DNA from: Polyangium sp. y55x31
GTDB lineage: Bacteria; Myxococcota_A; Polyangia; Polyangiales; Polyangiaceae
DNA length: 64,000 nucleotides
NCBI RefSeq assembly: GCF_029946505.1
Contig: NZ_JARZHG010000002.1
Coordinates: 790,279-854,278, forward strand
Reading direction: 5' to 3'
Shown: one piece after another, positions 52,483 to 61,944 of the stretch
Layout: each line of letters opens with the position of its first letter
How positions within the stretch are numbered: position 1 is the first letter of the stretch
The notes under the pieces: model-generated
The model's input: only the letters and a program-made list of their open reading frames with translations
What the model was told of the DNA's origin: nothing
Database searches by the model: none
Made by a program: the position numbers and the translations under genes

Positions 52483-54645
52483 TTACTTCCGCAGCTTTTG
52501 CAGCGCCGTCCGTGCCCGCGATCGATACCCCTCGACCTCGGTCCCGAGACCAGCGATCCGCGTGCGGAGCTCCTTCACCCGCGCTTCCTTCTCCAAGATC
52601 TGCTTCGTGAATTTTTCCCCGTCTTCCTTCGATCGCGTCGCGGCGAGGTAACCCCGCAGCCGGCCGAGATCCTGCACGAGCTCATCGAGATCCGCCCTTC
52701 GTTTCGGCAAGAGGCTCTCGCGCGCTTGGGCGTCCGTCAGGTGGTTTGCCGCCTCTTCGAGGGCGGCTCGTTGCGCCGCGGGCAATTTCGGCGCGTCCAC
52801 CATGGCCCGCAGCGACTGCGGGGTCAGCGTCGTGATGTCCGTCCGCCGAGACAGACCCTCGTCGGCCTCGACCCGCCGCACCTTCTTCGATCGCGGCTCG
52901 CTCGCGAACACCGCGAACGGCTTGTTCGATACGACATCGAAATCGAGCTCGTCCGCGCCGTTCACGGTCGCGTTGCGCACGAGGTCGAGGTTCAAGAACA
53001 CCGTCCGCGCCCCGCCGCTCCGGTTCTCGATGGTGTAATCGACGCGCGTGTGCCGGATGAAATGCTCGACGAGCTGATCCCCCTGGTACTCGACGAGCTG
53101 CACCTCGTCCGTGACCAGCATGTTGTCTTGCGTGAGCTCGACGTCGATGTCCGAGCCGAACGCGATGAAGCGGGTCTCGCTGGGCTTCAGGCGGTCGATC
53201 TGCGCCTCACCCGCGAAACCTCCGTCGGCGAAGAACGAAATGGGGCCCGCGGGCAAGGTCTGCTTCGTGTCGTTCTTGATGCGCGCCGCGCTCCGGCCGA
53301 CGTAGCCCGCGCCTTCGAACCACACGATCCGCCGCGCGGAGATCGATTGTTGCAAAAATGGCAGGAGCGCCGAGCCATGCGCCCGGAGGTCGATCGGAGC
53401 GGGCATCGAATACCGGAAGAGCGCGCCCGCTTCCATGCCCTCGGCCTCGGCGATCTTCGCGAGATCCCCCACGGAGAGCACCGTGCTCGATCCCTGATCG
53501 CTGCCCGATCCCGTTCCGCTCCCGTGCCCGATCGTCCCGACCCTTCCGATCCCGATCCCCTCGCCGTGCCCGCCCCCGCCCGCGCCGAGGCCCGAGAATC
53601 CGAGGCCGCCCGGGCCGAACGTATCGCCGATCATCTCGCTCCACATCGCATCCGCGGTTTGCAGGACGAGCTGCGGGATCGTGGAGAGCGGCTCGCTCGG
53701 CGTGAGGAGCTCGCGGCGCGTGTAGCGCGGGGCCGCGAGCGGATACAGGAACGAATCGGGGCGGCCGTTGACGAGCTCGATCTTGACCCTGTTCCACTCC
53801 TCGTCCGTGTCGTTGTGGACGAGCGCCCAGCCTTGCAGAATGCCGCGTTGCTCCTTGTTGCTGAGCACCATCCGGTACGTCGAGCGCCACACTGGCGCCT
53901 CCGCGACATACCCGAGCGTCACGTCGGACGTGCTCTCGGCGAGGACGCGCAAATCACGCCGCGCCGACGCGCCTTGCGGCGAGGCCACGGACGCGCTCGC
54001 GCCGAGGCGCGCGGCTTGCGAAGGATCCGTGGGTTTGACGCCGACCACGTCGGACAGGAAAAACTTCCGGATCTCGGCCTCCGTCGTGAGGACGAGCAGC
54101 GTCGTCTCTTTTCGCGGCACGCACCGGGCGGACGCGCCCTCGCCTTGCTTTTTCGCCCCCTCGCCCTCGGCGACCGGTACACACGGGCCCGGCTCGTCGT
54201 CGCTCGGGTCGAGCACGTCGACGAGTTTTCCTTTCACGGTCTCGCGCGCCGTGCGGAGCTCGATGCCGCTGCCCTTCAAGCTGCGGAGCAGGCTCGCGTG
54301 CGTCACGGGGCCCGATCCCTCGGGCAAACCCGCGAGCGCCCGGCCGTTCTCCACGCTGATGCTACTCGCGAACTCGATGCCCGCGACGCTGGTTTTCCCG
54401 TCGGTCCCGAGCACGACGAGCGTCTTCAGCGCGTCGTCGAGGTGCGAGACCGGCACAGGCAACGCAAGCCCGGCGTCCCGGCTGACCCTACCCGATCGCT
54501 CGAAGTACCCGACCCCCGACTCATAGAGGCGCACGGTCTTCAAAGGGAGCGGCGGCTTCGGCGCGGTCTGCGCCACGGCATGCCCGCTCGTCGCAAGGAG
54601 CGCTGTCGCAAGAATGGCGGAAAAGTAGCGGGGAGTCGAAAGCAT
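52483..54645 (-). CDS. Exported DUF4139-family protein
   Basis: A 720-aa secreted protein with a cleavable signal (ending GHAVAQT). Regions resembling the DUF4139/MuiA-like beta-rich fold run from about residue 200 to 580: VTLGYVAEAPVWRSTYRMVL and GWALVHNDTDEEWNRVKIELVNG, then the repeat strands ARRIVWFEGAGYVGRSAARIKN and VFLNLDLVRNATVNGADELDF. A Gly/Ser-rich loop (about 360-405) interrupts it. The C-terminus is a predicted coiled coil (LEKEARVKELRTRIAGLGTEVEGYRSRARTALQKL). The canonical N-terminal coiled coil of MuiA proteins is absent. It is probably periplasmic or outer-membrane associated. Function is unknown. Confidence 0.8.
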   Translation of the reverse strand: MLSTPRYFSAILATALLATSGHAVAQTAPKPPLPLKTVRLYESGVGYFERSGRVSRDAGLALPVPVSHLDDALKTLVVLGTDGKTSVAGIEFASSISVENGRALAGLPEGSGPVTHASLLRSLKGSGIELRTARETVKGKLVDVLDPSDDEPGPCVPVAEGEGAKKQGEGASARCVPRKETTLLVLTTEAEIRKFFLSDVVGVKPTDPSQAARLGASASVASPQGASARRDLRVLAESTSDVTLGYVAEAPVWRSTYRMVLSNKEQRGILQGWALVHNDTDEEWNRVKIELVNGRPDSFLYPLAAPRYTRRELLTPSEPLSTIPQLVLQTADAMWSEMIGDTFGPGGLGFSGLGAGGGGHGEGIGIGRVGTIGHGSGTGSGSDQGSSTVLSVGDLAKIAEAEGMEAGALFRYSMPAPIDLRAHGSALLPFLQQSISARRIVWFEGAGYVGRSAARIKNDTKQTLPAGPISFFADGGFAGEAQIDRLKPSETRFIAFGSDIDVELTQDNMLVTDEVQLVEYQGDQLVEHFIRHTRVDYTIENRSGGARTVFLNLDLVRNATVNGADELDFDVVSNKPFAVFASEPRSKKVRRVEADEGLSRRTDITTLTPQSLRAMVDAPKLPAAQRAALEEAANHLTDAQARESLLPKRRADLDELVQDLGRLRGYLAATRSKEDGEKFTKQILEKEARVKELRTRIAGLGTEVEGYRSRARTALQKLRK

Positions 54646-54785
54646 CGAATGGGCCTCGGGGGTTTCTGGGCGGCAGGGGCAGGGACACGCCACACCCAGC
54701 CGAGTTCCCCGAAATCTCCGATGCTCCTTCCATGGCGATCACGCCGCGTGCGCCCGCACGGGAATGTGGTAATGACGCGGCAATC

Positions 54786-55433
54786 ATGCGGCGATACCAG
54801 ACGGTCCTCTTTGATCTCGACGGCACGCTGATCGACTCGATCCGCCTCATCCTCGACAGCTACCACCACACGTTCGCCGTCCACGGCCTGCCTCCATGCG
54901 AGGACGACGTGCTCCTCCGCGGCGTCGGCACGCCCCTCAAGGCGCAACTCGCCGGCTACAGCGACGATCCCGAGGCCGTGCTCGCGATGATCGAGACATA
55001 CCGAGCCTACAACCTCGCGCACCACGACGCCTGCGTGCGAGCCTACCCCGGCGCGGTCACCTGTGTCCGCACGCTCGCCGAGGCAGGCATCAAGGTTGCG
55101 ATCGTGACCAGCAAGAACCGGCACAGCACCGAGCGCGGGCTCGACGTCGCGGGGCTATCGGACGCATTTTCGGTGCTCGTCTGCGCCGACGACGTGACGA
55201 ACCCCAAGCCCCACAAGGAGCCGGTCGATCTCGCCCTCGCGCGGCTCGGCTCGCAGCCCAACGAGGCGATCTTCGTAGGCGACAGCCTGCACGACATGCA
55301 CGCCGGGCGCAGCGCCGGGGTCGCGACAGGCGCCGCGCTCTGGGGCCCGATGACGCGCGCCTACCTCGCCCCGTCCGAGCCCTCGCACTGGCTGGAAAAA
55401 CCCGAGGACCTCGTCTCGCTCGTCCTGGGCTGA
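54786..55433 (+). CDS. gph: HAD-superfamily phosphatase, phosphoglycolate-phosphatase-like
   Basis: A 215-aa HAD subfamily I phosphatase with the four motifs: nucleophile FDLDGTLIDS, Thr/Ser in VAIVTSKNR, Lys in NPKPHKEP and acidic VGDSLHDMHAG. A helical cap lies between motifs I and II. The closest-looking families are phosphoglycolate phosphatase and the pyrophosphatase PpaX. The start at 54786 (MRRYQTVLFDLDG) gives the usual family N-terminus. It is divergent from the DUF4139 gene and followed by the truncated hairpin repeat at site D. Confidence 0.85.
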   Translation: MRRYQTVLFDLDGTLIDSIRLILDSYHHTFAVHGLPPCEDDVLLRGVGTPLKAQLAGYSDDPEAVLAMIETYRAYNLAHHDACVRAYPGAVTCVRTLAEAGIKVAIVTSKNRHSTERGLDVAGLSDAFSVLVCADDVTNPKPHKEPVDLALARLGSQPNEAIFVGDSLHDMHAGRSAGVATGAALWGPMTRAYLAPSEPSHWLEKPEDLVSLVLG

Positions 55434-55460
55434 GCATTGGTCTCATCGGAAGCCGCCGCG

Positions 55461-55526
55461 CCGGGGCGCCGCCCCGGGCCCCGCGGGGGCTGTTCGCCCC
55501 TGCTGGGGCCTGGGGCAACACCCCAG
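55461..55526. repeat. Internally deleted hairpin repeat (site D)
   Basis: Forward hairpin 1 CCGGGGC-GCC-GCCCCGG (55461-55477) and hairpin 2 GGGGC-TGTTC-GCCCC (55486-55500) are followed directly by a reverse hairpin 1, CTGGGG-CAACA-CCCCAG (55510-55526). Hairpins 3 and 4 of both halves, reverse hairpin 2 and the spacer are missing compared with sites B and C. It lies between two plus-strand genes, the HAD phosphatase and the hybrid kinase. The rest of the 239-bp gap holds no other feature I can support. Confidence 0.8.
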
Positions 55527-55672
55527 CGAATCGGCTTCAGGGTTCCCCCGACGGAGGATTCCTCCGTTGCACGCGGTGTCTTTCGAGAAAAAGACGGAGC
55601 GACGTGGGATGTGGATATCCTTTAGCGTCGCCGTGTCCGCACCGGTCTCCGGGTGTCCTCCATCGAGCGATC

Positions 55673-58600
55673 ATGCAACCACCGCCCCCTGACGGAGCGC
55701 GTTCGAATATGGCTGATTGTCTCCGCGGGGGTGGCGAGATGGGCGCCCTCATGCGGGCGCACGATTGGCAAGGCACGGGCGTGGGTATGCCCGCGGCTTG
55801 GGATCGCAGCCTGAAGACGGCGATCCAGATGATCCTGGGGGCCCGACACCCCATGTTCGTCTGGTGGGGCCCGGAGCTCCTCAGCTTTCACAACGACGCG
55901 TATGTGCCCATTCTCGGCCAGCGGCACCCGACCGCCCTCGCGCGGCCGGCGTCCGAGGTATGGTCGGAGATCTGGCATATCATCGGCCCCTGGACGGAGG
56001 CGGTTTTACGCGAGGGACGCTCGCTCTCCGGCGACGAGGTCCTCCTGCCCGTCGATCGGAATGGGTACACCGAAGAGGCGTATTTCACGTATTCGTACAG
56101 CCCCATCAACGACGACAGCGGCGCCATCGCGGGCGTGTTTTGCGCGTGCTCCGAGGAGACGGGCGAGGTGCTCGGGCGCAGGCGACTGCAAAACCTCGGC
56201 GCGCTCGGCGCCGCCATGCTCGGCGCGCGCGGCGCCGTGGAGGTCTGCGTGGCGGCGGCGGAGCATCTCGCCGAGAATCGAAACGACGTACCCTTCGTTT
56301 TGCTTTATCTGCTCGACGAGAACGGCGACGCCGCGCGCCTCGCGGCAATGTCCGGGCTGCCTCCGGATCACCGGGCGTGCTGGGCGCCATCGCCCGAGGA
56401 CGCGGAGGGGCCCTGGCCGATCCGAGAGGTGAAGGCGCGGCGCAGTGGGATCGTCCTCGACGACGTGCGAATGCGCATCGGAGAGCTTTCGTGTGCGCCG
56501 TGGGCCGAGCCCATCGAGCAAGCGATCGTGCTGCCCATCGAGGATCATGGACGCGGCCGGATCGCCGGCGCGCTCGTTTTTGGCCTCAGCCCGCGGCTGC
56601 GGCTCGACGCTGGATACCGCAATTACCTGGAGCTCGCCGCGGCCCAGGTCGGGAGCGCATTGACGAACGCCGGCGCCCTCGAATCCGAGCGGCGGCGCGC
56701 CGAGGCCCTGGCCGAGCTCGATCGGGCCAAGACGACGTTCTTCAGCAACGTGAGCCACGAGCTCCGGACGCCGCTGACCATGATGCTCGGTCCGCTCGAA
56801 GAGCTCGCCATGGGCGATCCGCCGCTCACGGAAGCACAACGCACGCACGTCGAGCTCGCGCAGCGGAGCGCCGAGCGGCTGCTCAAGCTCGTCAAGAGCC
56901 TGCTCGATTTCGCGCGTATCGAAGCGGGGCGTATCGACGCCTCGTACGTCGCGACGGACCTCGCCCGGATGACCGCGGAGCTCGCCGCCACGTTCCGCTC
57001 GGCGATCGAGCGCGCCGGGCTGCGCCTCGACATCGATTGCCCGCCTTTGCCCGAGCCGATCTTCGTCGACCACGACATGTGGGAGAAAATCGTCCTCAAC
57101 CTGCTCTCGAACGCGCTCAAATTCACGTTCGACGGCGAGATCAGGGTATCGCTGCGCCACGCCGGGAATCGGGTGATGCTCGAGGTGGAGGACACGGGCA
57201 CTGGAATCCCCGCAGGCGAGCTGCCGAAGATCTTCGAGCGATTCCACCGCGTGCACGGCGCGCGGGCCCGGACGCACGAGGGCGCCGGGATCGGGCTCGC
57301 GCTCGTGCAGGATCTCGTGCGCTTGCACGGCGGCCATATCGAGGTCGAGAGCGAGGTGGGTCGAGGCAGCACGTTCCAGATCACCGTGCCCACGGGCACC
57401 GCGCACTTGCCGGCGGATCGGCTCGGCGCTCCGCTCTCGCTCGCCTCCACGGCGATCGGCCCGGCGCCGTACCTCGAAGAAGCCTTCCGCTGGCTCCCCG
57501 CGCCCGACGATCACGTCGTGCATTTCTCCGCGAAAAGCGAGCCGGATCCGCGCGAGGCAACGCCACGGGCGCGCGTCCTCGTGGTGGACGACAACACCGA
57601 CATGCGCGGGTATTTGCGCCGATTGCTGGCCCCGCGCTGGGACGTGACGGCGGTGCCCACCGGAATGGCGGCGCTCACGGAGGCGCGGCGCTCGCCCCCG
57701 GACCTCGTGCTCGCCGACGTGATGATGCCGGGCATGGACGGATTCGCGCTCCTGCGCGAGCTGCGGCAGGATCCGCGGACGTCTTCCATTCCGATCGTGA
57801 TGCTGTCCGCGCGCGCGGGGGAAGCAGCGCGGGTCGAGGGCCTCGACGCCGGCGCCGACGACTACCTCATCAAGCCCTTCTCGGCCCGCGAGCTCATCGC
57901 GCGTGTCGCGTCCCAGATCTCGCTCTCGCAGGCCCGATCGCAGGCCAAATACCGCGCCGAGGCGGCGAGCCGCGCGAAGGACGAGTTCCTCGCGATACTC
58001 GGCCACGAGCTCAGAAACCCGCTCTCCCCCATTCTCACGGCGCTCGAGCTCATGCGATTGCGCCATGGCTCCGTGCTCGAACGAGAGCGGGCGGTCATCG
58101 AGCGGCAGGTGCAGCACCTCGTGCGGCTCGTGGACGATCTGCTCGATGTATCGCGGATCGCGCGCGGGAAAATCGAGCTCCGGCGGCGCCCCATCCAGCT
58201 CGCCCAGGTGGTCGCGAAGGCCATCGAGCAATCGAGCCCGCTCATCGAGCAGCGCGGCCACACCTTGAGCGTCGCCGTGCCGGCGGAGGGGCTCGTCGTC
58301 GACGGGGACGAGATTCGTCTCGCGCAGGTCGTCGGGAATCTGCTGACGAACGCCGCGAAATACACCGAAAAGGGAGGCCACGTGGAGGTCTCGGCCGGCC
58401 GCGAGGGCGAATGGGCCACGCTGCGCGTGAGGGATTCGGGGGTCGGCATTTCGCACGATCTCCTGCCGCGCATTTTCGACCTGTTCGTGCAAGGCGGCCG
58501 GGAGCTCGATCGGAGCGAGGGAGGCCTCGGGCTCGGCCTCGCCATCGTGAAAAACCTGACCGAGTCGCACGGCGGGCGCATCGAGGCGCGGAGCGCGGGC

Positions 58601-59080
58601 CCGGGCCTCGGCAGCGAATTCATCCTCCGCTTGCCGCTCGCCGCGTCGAGGACGGCCCCGCCGCCGCGCCCCGGGGAGCGACCCGTGGCCGAGGCGTCCG
58701 CGTCACGCTGTCGCGTGCTCGTCGTGGACGATAACCAGGACGCCGCGGTGCTGCTCGCGGAGGCGCTGCGCGCGGCCGGCTACGAGACACGCGTGGCGTT
58801 CGACGGTCCGAGTGGCCTCGAAATCGGACGAACCTTTCGCCCCGAGATCGCCGTGCTCGACATTGGGCTGCCCGTGATGGATGGCTACGAGCTCGCCGAG
58901 CGCCTCCGCGAGCTCTCGCCGCCGCCCCTGCGCCTGCTCGCGCTGAGCGGATATGCGCAGCCGGGGGATCGCGACCGCGCGCGTGCGGCGGGGTTCCACG
59001 AGCACCTGGTCAAGCCCGTCGATATGAAGACGCTCCATGCGGCGCTTTCGGGCGTCGGGCCGCGGAACGGGGGCTGCTAA
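55673..59080 (+). CDS. Hybrid sensor histidine kinase with two kinase cores and two receiver domains
   Basis: A 1135-aa soluble sensor. A PAS-like domain (about 35-170) and a GAF-like domain (about 190-345) are followed by HisKA 1 with His362 (FSNVSHELRTPL), HATPase 1 (about 460-590), receiver 1 with Asp682 (VLADVMMPGMDG), HisKA 2 with His778 (AILGHELRNPL), HATPase 2 (about 880-1000) and receiver 2 with Asp1063 (AVLDIGLPVMDG). The ATP-binding N boxes read NLLSNALKF and NLLTNAAKY. All catalytic residues appear intact, so two kinase modules could phosphorylate in series or in parallel. There is no membrane segment and no DNA-binding output. Its last four bases overlap the stop of the convergent hydrolase-like gene. 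Confidence 0.93.
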   Translation: MQPPPPDGARSNMADCLRGGGEMGALMRAHDWQGTGVGMPAAWDRSLKTAIQMILGARHPMFVWWGPELLSFHNDAYVPILGQRHPTALARPASEVWSEIWHIIGPWTEAVLREGRSLSGDEVLLPVDRNGYTEEAYFTYSYSPINDDSGAIAGVFCACSEETGEVLGRRRLQNLGALGAAMLGARGAVEVCVAAAEHLAENRNDVPFVLLYLLDENGDAARLAAMSGLPPDHRACWAPSPEDAEGPWPIREVKARRSGIVLDDVRMRIGELSCAPWAEPIEQAIVLPIEDHGRGRIAGALVFGLSPRLRLDAGYRNYLELAAAQVGSALTNAGALESERRRAEALAELDRAKTTFFSNVSHELRTPLTMMLGPLEELAMGDPPLTEAQRTHVELAQRSAERLLKLVKSLLDFARIEAGRIDASYVATDLARMTAELAATFRSAIERAGLRLDIDCPPLPEPIFVDHDMWEKIVLNLLSNALKFTFDGEIRVSLRHAGNRVMLEVEDTGTGIPAGELPKIFERFHRVHGARARTHEGAGIGLALVQDLVRLHGGHIEVESEVGRGSTFQITVPTGTAHLPADRLGAPLSLASTAIGPAPYLEEAFRWLPAPDDHVVHFSAKSEPDPREATPRARVLVVDDNTDMRGYLRRLLAPRWDVTAVPTGMAALTEARRSPPDLVLADVMMPGMDGFALLRELRQDPRTSSIPIVMLSARAGEAARVEGLDAGADDYLIKPFSARELIARVASQISLSQARSQAKYRAEAASRAKDEFLAILGHELRNPLSPILTALELMRLRHGSVLERERAVIERQVQHLVRLVDDLLDVSRIARGKIELRRRPIQLAQVVAKAIEQSSPLIEQRGHTLSVAVPAEGLVVDGDEIRLAQVVGNLLTNAAKYTEKGGHVEVSAGREGEWATLRVRDSGVGISHDLLPRIFDLFVQGGRELDRSEGGLGLGLAIVKNLTESHGGRIEARSAGPGLGSEFILRLPLAASRTAPPPRPGERPVAEASASRCRVLVVDDNQDAAVLLAEALRAAGYETRVAFDGPSGLEIGRTFRPEIAVLDIGLPVMDGYELAERLRELSPPPLRLLALSGYAQPGDRDRARAAGFHEHLVKPVDMKTLHAALSGVGPRNGGC

Positions 59081-60153
59081 CGCCGCCCCCAGAATGCCAC
59101 GAGATCCGGCAAGGCAGTCGTCGAGAATTGAATGAGGTGCAGCATGTGCGTGTACGGCCCGGTGCCGCCGTACCCGCGCACGTGCAGCTCCCCTTTGTGC
59201 GCCTCGGTGAGCGGCTCGAGCGGCTTCATGTACGCGTTCGGCACGACGTGTTTCATCGCCGGCACGTTCGGCAAAGGCTGCCAGACGCTCGTCGGCGTCC
59301 GCGAGACGCCGACCGATGCGAGCACGAAGTCCGTGGTGCGATGCGCGTTGTGATAGCCGTACGTCTCGATTTCCGAGTGCACGATCGAGAGCAGGACCTT
59401 GCTCTCCACGGCCTTCTTCGCGAAACGCCTCGTCGGCTCGATCTGGTCTTGCTTGAGGGCCTTCGAGTGCGGGTCGTAGCCGCAATGAATGGAGTCGACG
59501 AGGACGATCGCGCTGATTCGATCGAAAAACTCCTCATGCTGGAGGATCTTGATGATGCCGCCGTAGCCCGAGCTCCAGGCCGAAAGGCCGATGCGCCGGA
59601 GGCGGGCGTTCTTCAATCCACGCGCGACCATGACGTCCTGCGCGCGTGAGAGGATGAGCCGGAGGCCCGCGGGATCGGCGAACCTGTCCTCGTAGACGCC
59701 CGAGCCGACGCCGAGGTTCAGGATGGCGACGACGGCGTTGACGCCCGCGAATCCGTAGTTTTCCTCGACGAGGTCGGTGTTGCCGTTGAGGTGCAGGACG
59801 AGGTCGTACTGGCCGTCCTCCGACGACCACGACGGCGGGAACATCAAGAGCCCACCGGCGAGCGGCGCGCGCCAGGAACGATCGAAATGGGCGTCGGCGC
59901 GTTCGCCCGGCTTCGCAGCCGCGACCGGCGGCGCAGGTGCAGGCGGCGTTTCGGACGCCAGCACGGCGGGCACCGTCGCGGGAGATGCGCTCGCCGGCGG
60001 GGGCGCAGGCGCGGGCGGGGGACGCGGTGCGTCGATATGCACGGCGGCCGAGGCCATGGGCGCCGATCGTGAGCCCAGCGACACGGACGCGAGCCCCATC
60101 CCGAGGAGCGCGAGGCCGCCGAGGGCCACTGGGGCGCGGGCACGGCGAAGCAT
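59077..60153 (-). CDS. Exported alpha/beta-hydrolase-like protein of unknown function
   Basis: A 358-aa protein with an N-terminal signal or membrane helix, then an Ala/Pro-rich linker to about residue 85. The folded part begins with YDLVLHLNGNTD, has a nucleophile-elbow-like phrase RRIGLSAWSSGYGGIIK and an acid in AIVLVDSIHCGYD, with a His in GPYTHMLHL near the C-terminus. That order (Ser, Asp, His) fits an alpha/beta hydrolase. The exact nucleophile is uncertain because GLSAW and WSSGYG both look possible. It may be an esterase or a non-catalytic member. It lies downstream of the ferritin-like gene on the same strand, beyond a terminator-like hairpin. Confidence 0.65.
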   Translation of the reverse strand: MLRRARAPVALGGLALLGMGLASVSLGSRSAPMASAAVHIDAPRPPPAPAPPPASASPATVPAVLASETPPAPAPPVAAAKPGERADAHFDRSWRAPLAGGLLMFPPSWSSEDGQYDLVLHLNGNTDLVEENYGFAGVNAVVAILNLGVGSGVYEDRFADPAGLRLILSRAQDVMVARGLKNARLRRIGLSAWSSGYGGIIKILQHEEFFDRISAIVLVDSIHCGYDPHSKALKQDQIEPTRRFAKKAVESKVLLSIVHSEIETYGYHNAHRTTDFVLASVGVSRTPTSVWQPLPNVPAMKHVVPNAYMKPLEPLTEAHKGELHVRGYGGTGPYTHMLHLIQFSTTALPDLVAFWGRR

Positions 60154-60190
60154 GCAGGCAAAGACCAGCAGACCGGATTTTTCGCGCCTG

Positions 60191-60196
60191 TGTCAA
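60191..60196 (-). promoter_or_regulatory. Consensus -35 box upstream of the hydrolase-like gene
   Basis: On the minus strand TTGACA lies 38 bp upstream of the start codon at 60153, in the gap after the terminator-like hairpin. It is a perfect -35 hexamer, but no good -10 hexamer follows at 16-18 bp, so this promoter call is weak. Confidence 0.3.
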
Positions 60197-60205
60197 GGGA
60201 GAAAC

Positions 60206-60238
60206 GCGCGGCTATGGGGCGACCGCCCACAGCCGCGC
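60206..60238 (-). terminator. Terminator-like hairpin after the ferritin-like gene
   Basis: GCGCGGCT (60206-60213) pairs with AGCCGCGC (60231-60238), with a further TGGG/CCCA pairing inside after one mismatch. On the minus strand it lies 26 nt after the stop at 60265 and is followed by GTTTCTCC. It separates the ferritin-like lipoprotein from the hydrolase-like gene. Confidence 0.6.
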
Positions 60239-60264
60239 AGGGTCACGAGCGCGCGCAGAGCCGC

Positions 60265-61797
60265 TCAGGCATTGAGGTCGGCCGAGGCTGCCTTCGCCGC
60301 GGCGGGCGCGAGGAGCGCATCGGCGCAAGGACGCACGACGTCACGCAGAGCCTGGCGGCGGAGGGCGCCGAGCTCTTTGGAGGACAAAAGACCGACGTCC
60401 TCGGCCACGACGGCGCGACGGATCGACGGGTCCGCGGACGCGGCCTCGATCGCCCGCTCGAACGTGGCGCGGGCGAAGCGGCGCGTGTCCTCGTCGGCCC
60501 CGGCGAGCAGGAATCGCAAGGTGCGCCAGGCGAGCTCGGCGTGGCGCTGCTCGTCCTCGGCGATCCGCGCGTGGACCTCGCGCAGCACGGGATCTCGCAC
60601 CATCCCCGCGAGCGCGAGCGCCTCGGCCGCGCCGATCGTCTCGCCCACGCACGCCTCCTCGATGAGGGAGCCGAGCACGACGCGCAGATCCGTGTCGAGC
60701 GGGACACCCGCGAGATCGAGCTTCGAGGGGCCGATCGGGCGATCGGCATACCGGCTCGCGAGGGCATACCCGACGCGGGCATGTTCGACCTCGTCGGCGG
60801 CCGCCTGTTGCGCGGCGAAGAGCAGCTCGGGCGGCGCGCCGAGGGCCATGAGCTGGAGCGTGAAGCGCGCGAAGCTCGCGACGGACGCATGTTCGAGCGC
60901 GGCGATCTCGGTCCACGATTCGGCGAGCGCGGTCCGGACTGCCGGATCGAGCGACGCCGTGTCGGGCGTGATCTCCGCGAGGATCCAGTCGACGCGGGCC
61001 GAGGCGGGCGCGGTGCGGGCCGCGCCGGCGACGAGCAAGGGGCGGCCGATCGCGCAGTTTTGCGTCTCGCAGTTGAACGTGCCGGGCTCCCCGGCGATGC
61101 TGTACGGGAGCGTCGCGCAGGAGAAGCCGGCCATGCAATCGGCGTCGACGCGACACGTGTCCGCGTCCGTGCGGCACGCGAGGCCGATCTGCTGGAAGCA
61201 GCCGTCGTGGAACGAGGTGATGCCACACTCGCCGCTCGCGCAATCGGCATCGGTCGCACATTTCGCGACGGCCGAGCAGCGCGACCAGGCGACGTCATTC
61301 TGGACGACGCCTTGACAGACGCAGACCGAATCGGCGCCGCACTCGGCGTCGTTCGCGCACGAGTACACGCAGCCGCAGGAGGGCTCGGGGATATCGAAGC
61401 TCGCGTCGCGGTGGATGCACTTGCCATGGGGTTTGGCCGTGCAATCGGCGTCCGACGTGCAGTCCTTGTACATCTCGGTGCCGTCGCAGGCGGCCGCTTC
61501 GATCGTGGGATCACACGCGACGGCCGCGGCGCGGTGGATCGTGCCGTCGTCGCAGCGCACGTAGCCGCTGTCGGATCCGTCGGCGAGGAGAATGGGCGTC
61601 CCGCCCGCGCAGCCGGCGAAGCCGCCGGCGCCGCCCTGGTTCGAGCCCGTGCTGGAGCTCGAGCTCGTGCTCGCGCCCGCGCCTCCGGAGCCACCGGAGC
61701 CGCCGCCCTCCACGGTCGATCCGCAGGCGATGGCGGAGAGACCGAGGGCAGCGAAGATCGAGAGGCGCAACGAAAGAAAAGCAAGCCGATCGTGCAT
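60265..61797 (-). CDS. Cys-rich lipoprotein with C-terminal ferritin-like diiron domain
   Basis: A 510-aa lipoprotein: lipobox SAIAC (Cys25), Gly/Ser-rich spacer to about residue 62, and a Cys-rich region (about 80-250) with repeated CxxDxxC-type motifs such as CTSDADC, CANDAEC and CATDADC. From about residue 285 a four-helix ferritin-like domain follows with metal ligands in diiron order: Glu302 (ALEHASVASF), Glu336 with His339 (ADEVEHARVG), a Glu near 381-385 (EEACVGET), and Glu416 with His419 (AEDEQRHAELAW). This is the ligand pattern of the rubrerythrin/ferritin superfamily. An extracytoplasmic, lipid-anchored ferritin-like protein is unusual. Peroxide removal or metal handling are possible roles. 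Confidence 0.85.
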   Translation of the reverse strand: MHDRLAFLSLRLSIFAALGLSAIACGSTVEGGGSGGSGGAGASTSSSSSTGSNQGGAGGFAGCAGGTPILLADGSDSGYVRCDDGTIHRAAAVACDPTIEAAACDGTEMYKDCTSDADCTAKPHGKCIHRDASFDIPEPSCGCVYSCANDAECGADSVCVCQGVVQNDVAWSRCSAVAKCATDADCASGECGITSFHDGCFQQIGLACRTDADTCRVDADCMAGFSCATLPYSIAGEPGTFNCETQNCAIGRPLLVAGAARTAPASARVDWILAEITPDTASLDPAVRTALAESWTEIAALEHASVASFARFTLQLMALGAPPELLFAAQQAAADEVEHARVGYALASRYADRPIGPSKLDLAGVPLDTDLRVVLGSLIEEACVGETIGAAEALALAGMVRDPVLREVHARIAEDEQRHAELAWRTLRFLLAGADEDTRRFARATFERAIEAASADPSIRRAVVAEDVGLLSSKELGALRRQALRDVVRPCADALLAPAAAKAASADLNA

Positions 61798-61944
61798 GGA
61801 AGTTCCTCCTCCGTGGAGTGAGGGCCCGATCGTACGGCCGACGAGGCCGCAAAGGAAGAAAGGATCATGTCGAGATCCGGCGCACGCTCATGTCGCATCG
61901 AAGACTCGCGCGCCGGCGCGGCGGGCGCTACCCTCGCGCGCCGT

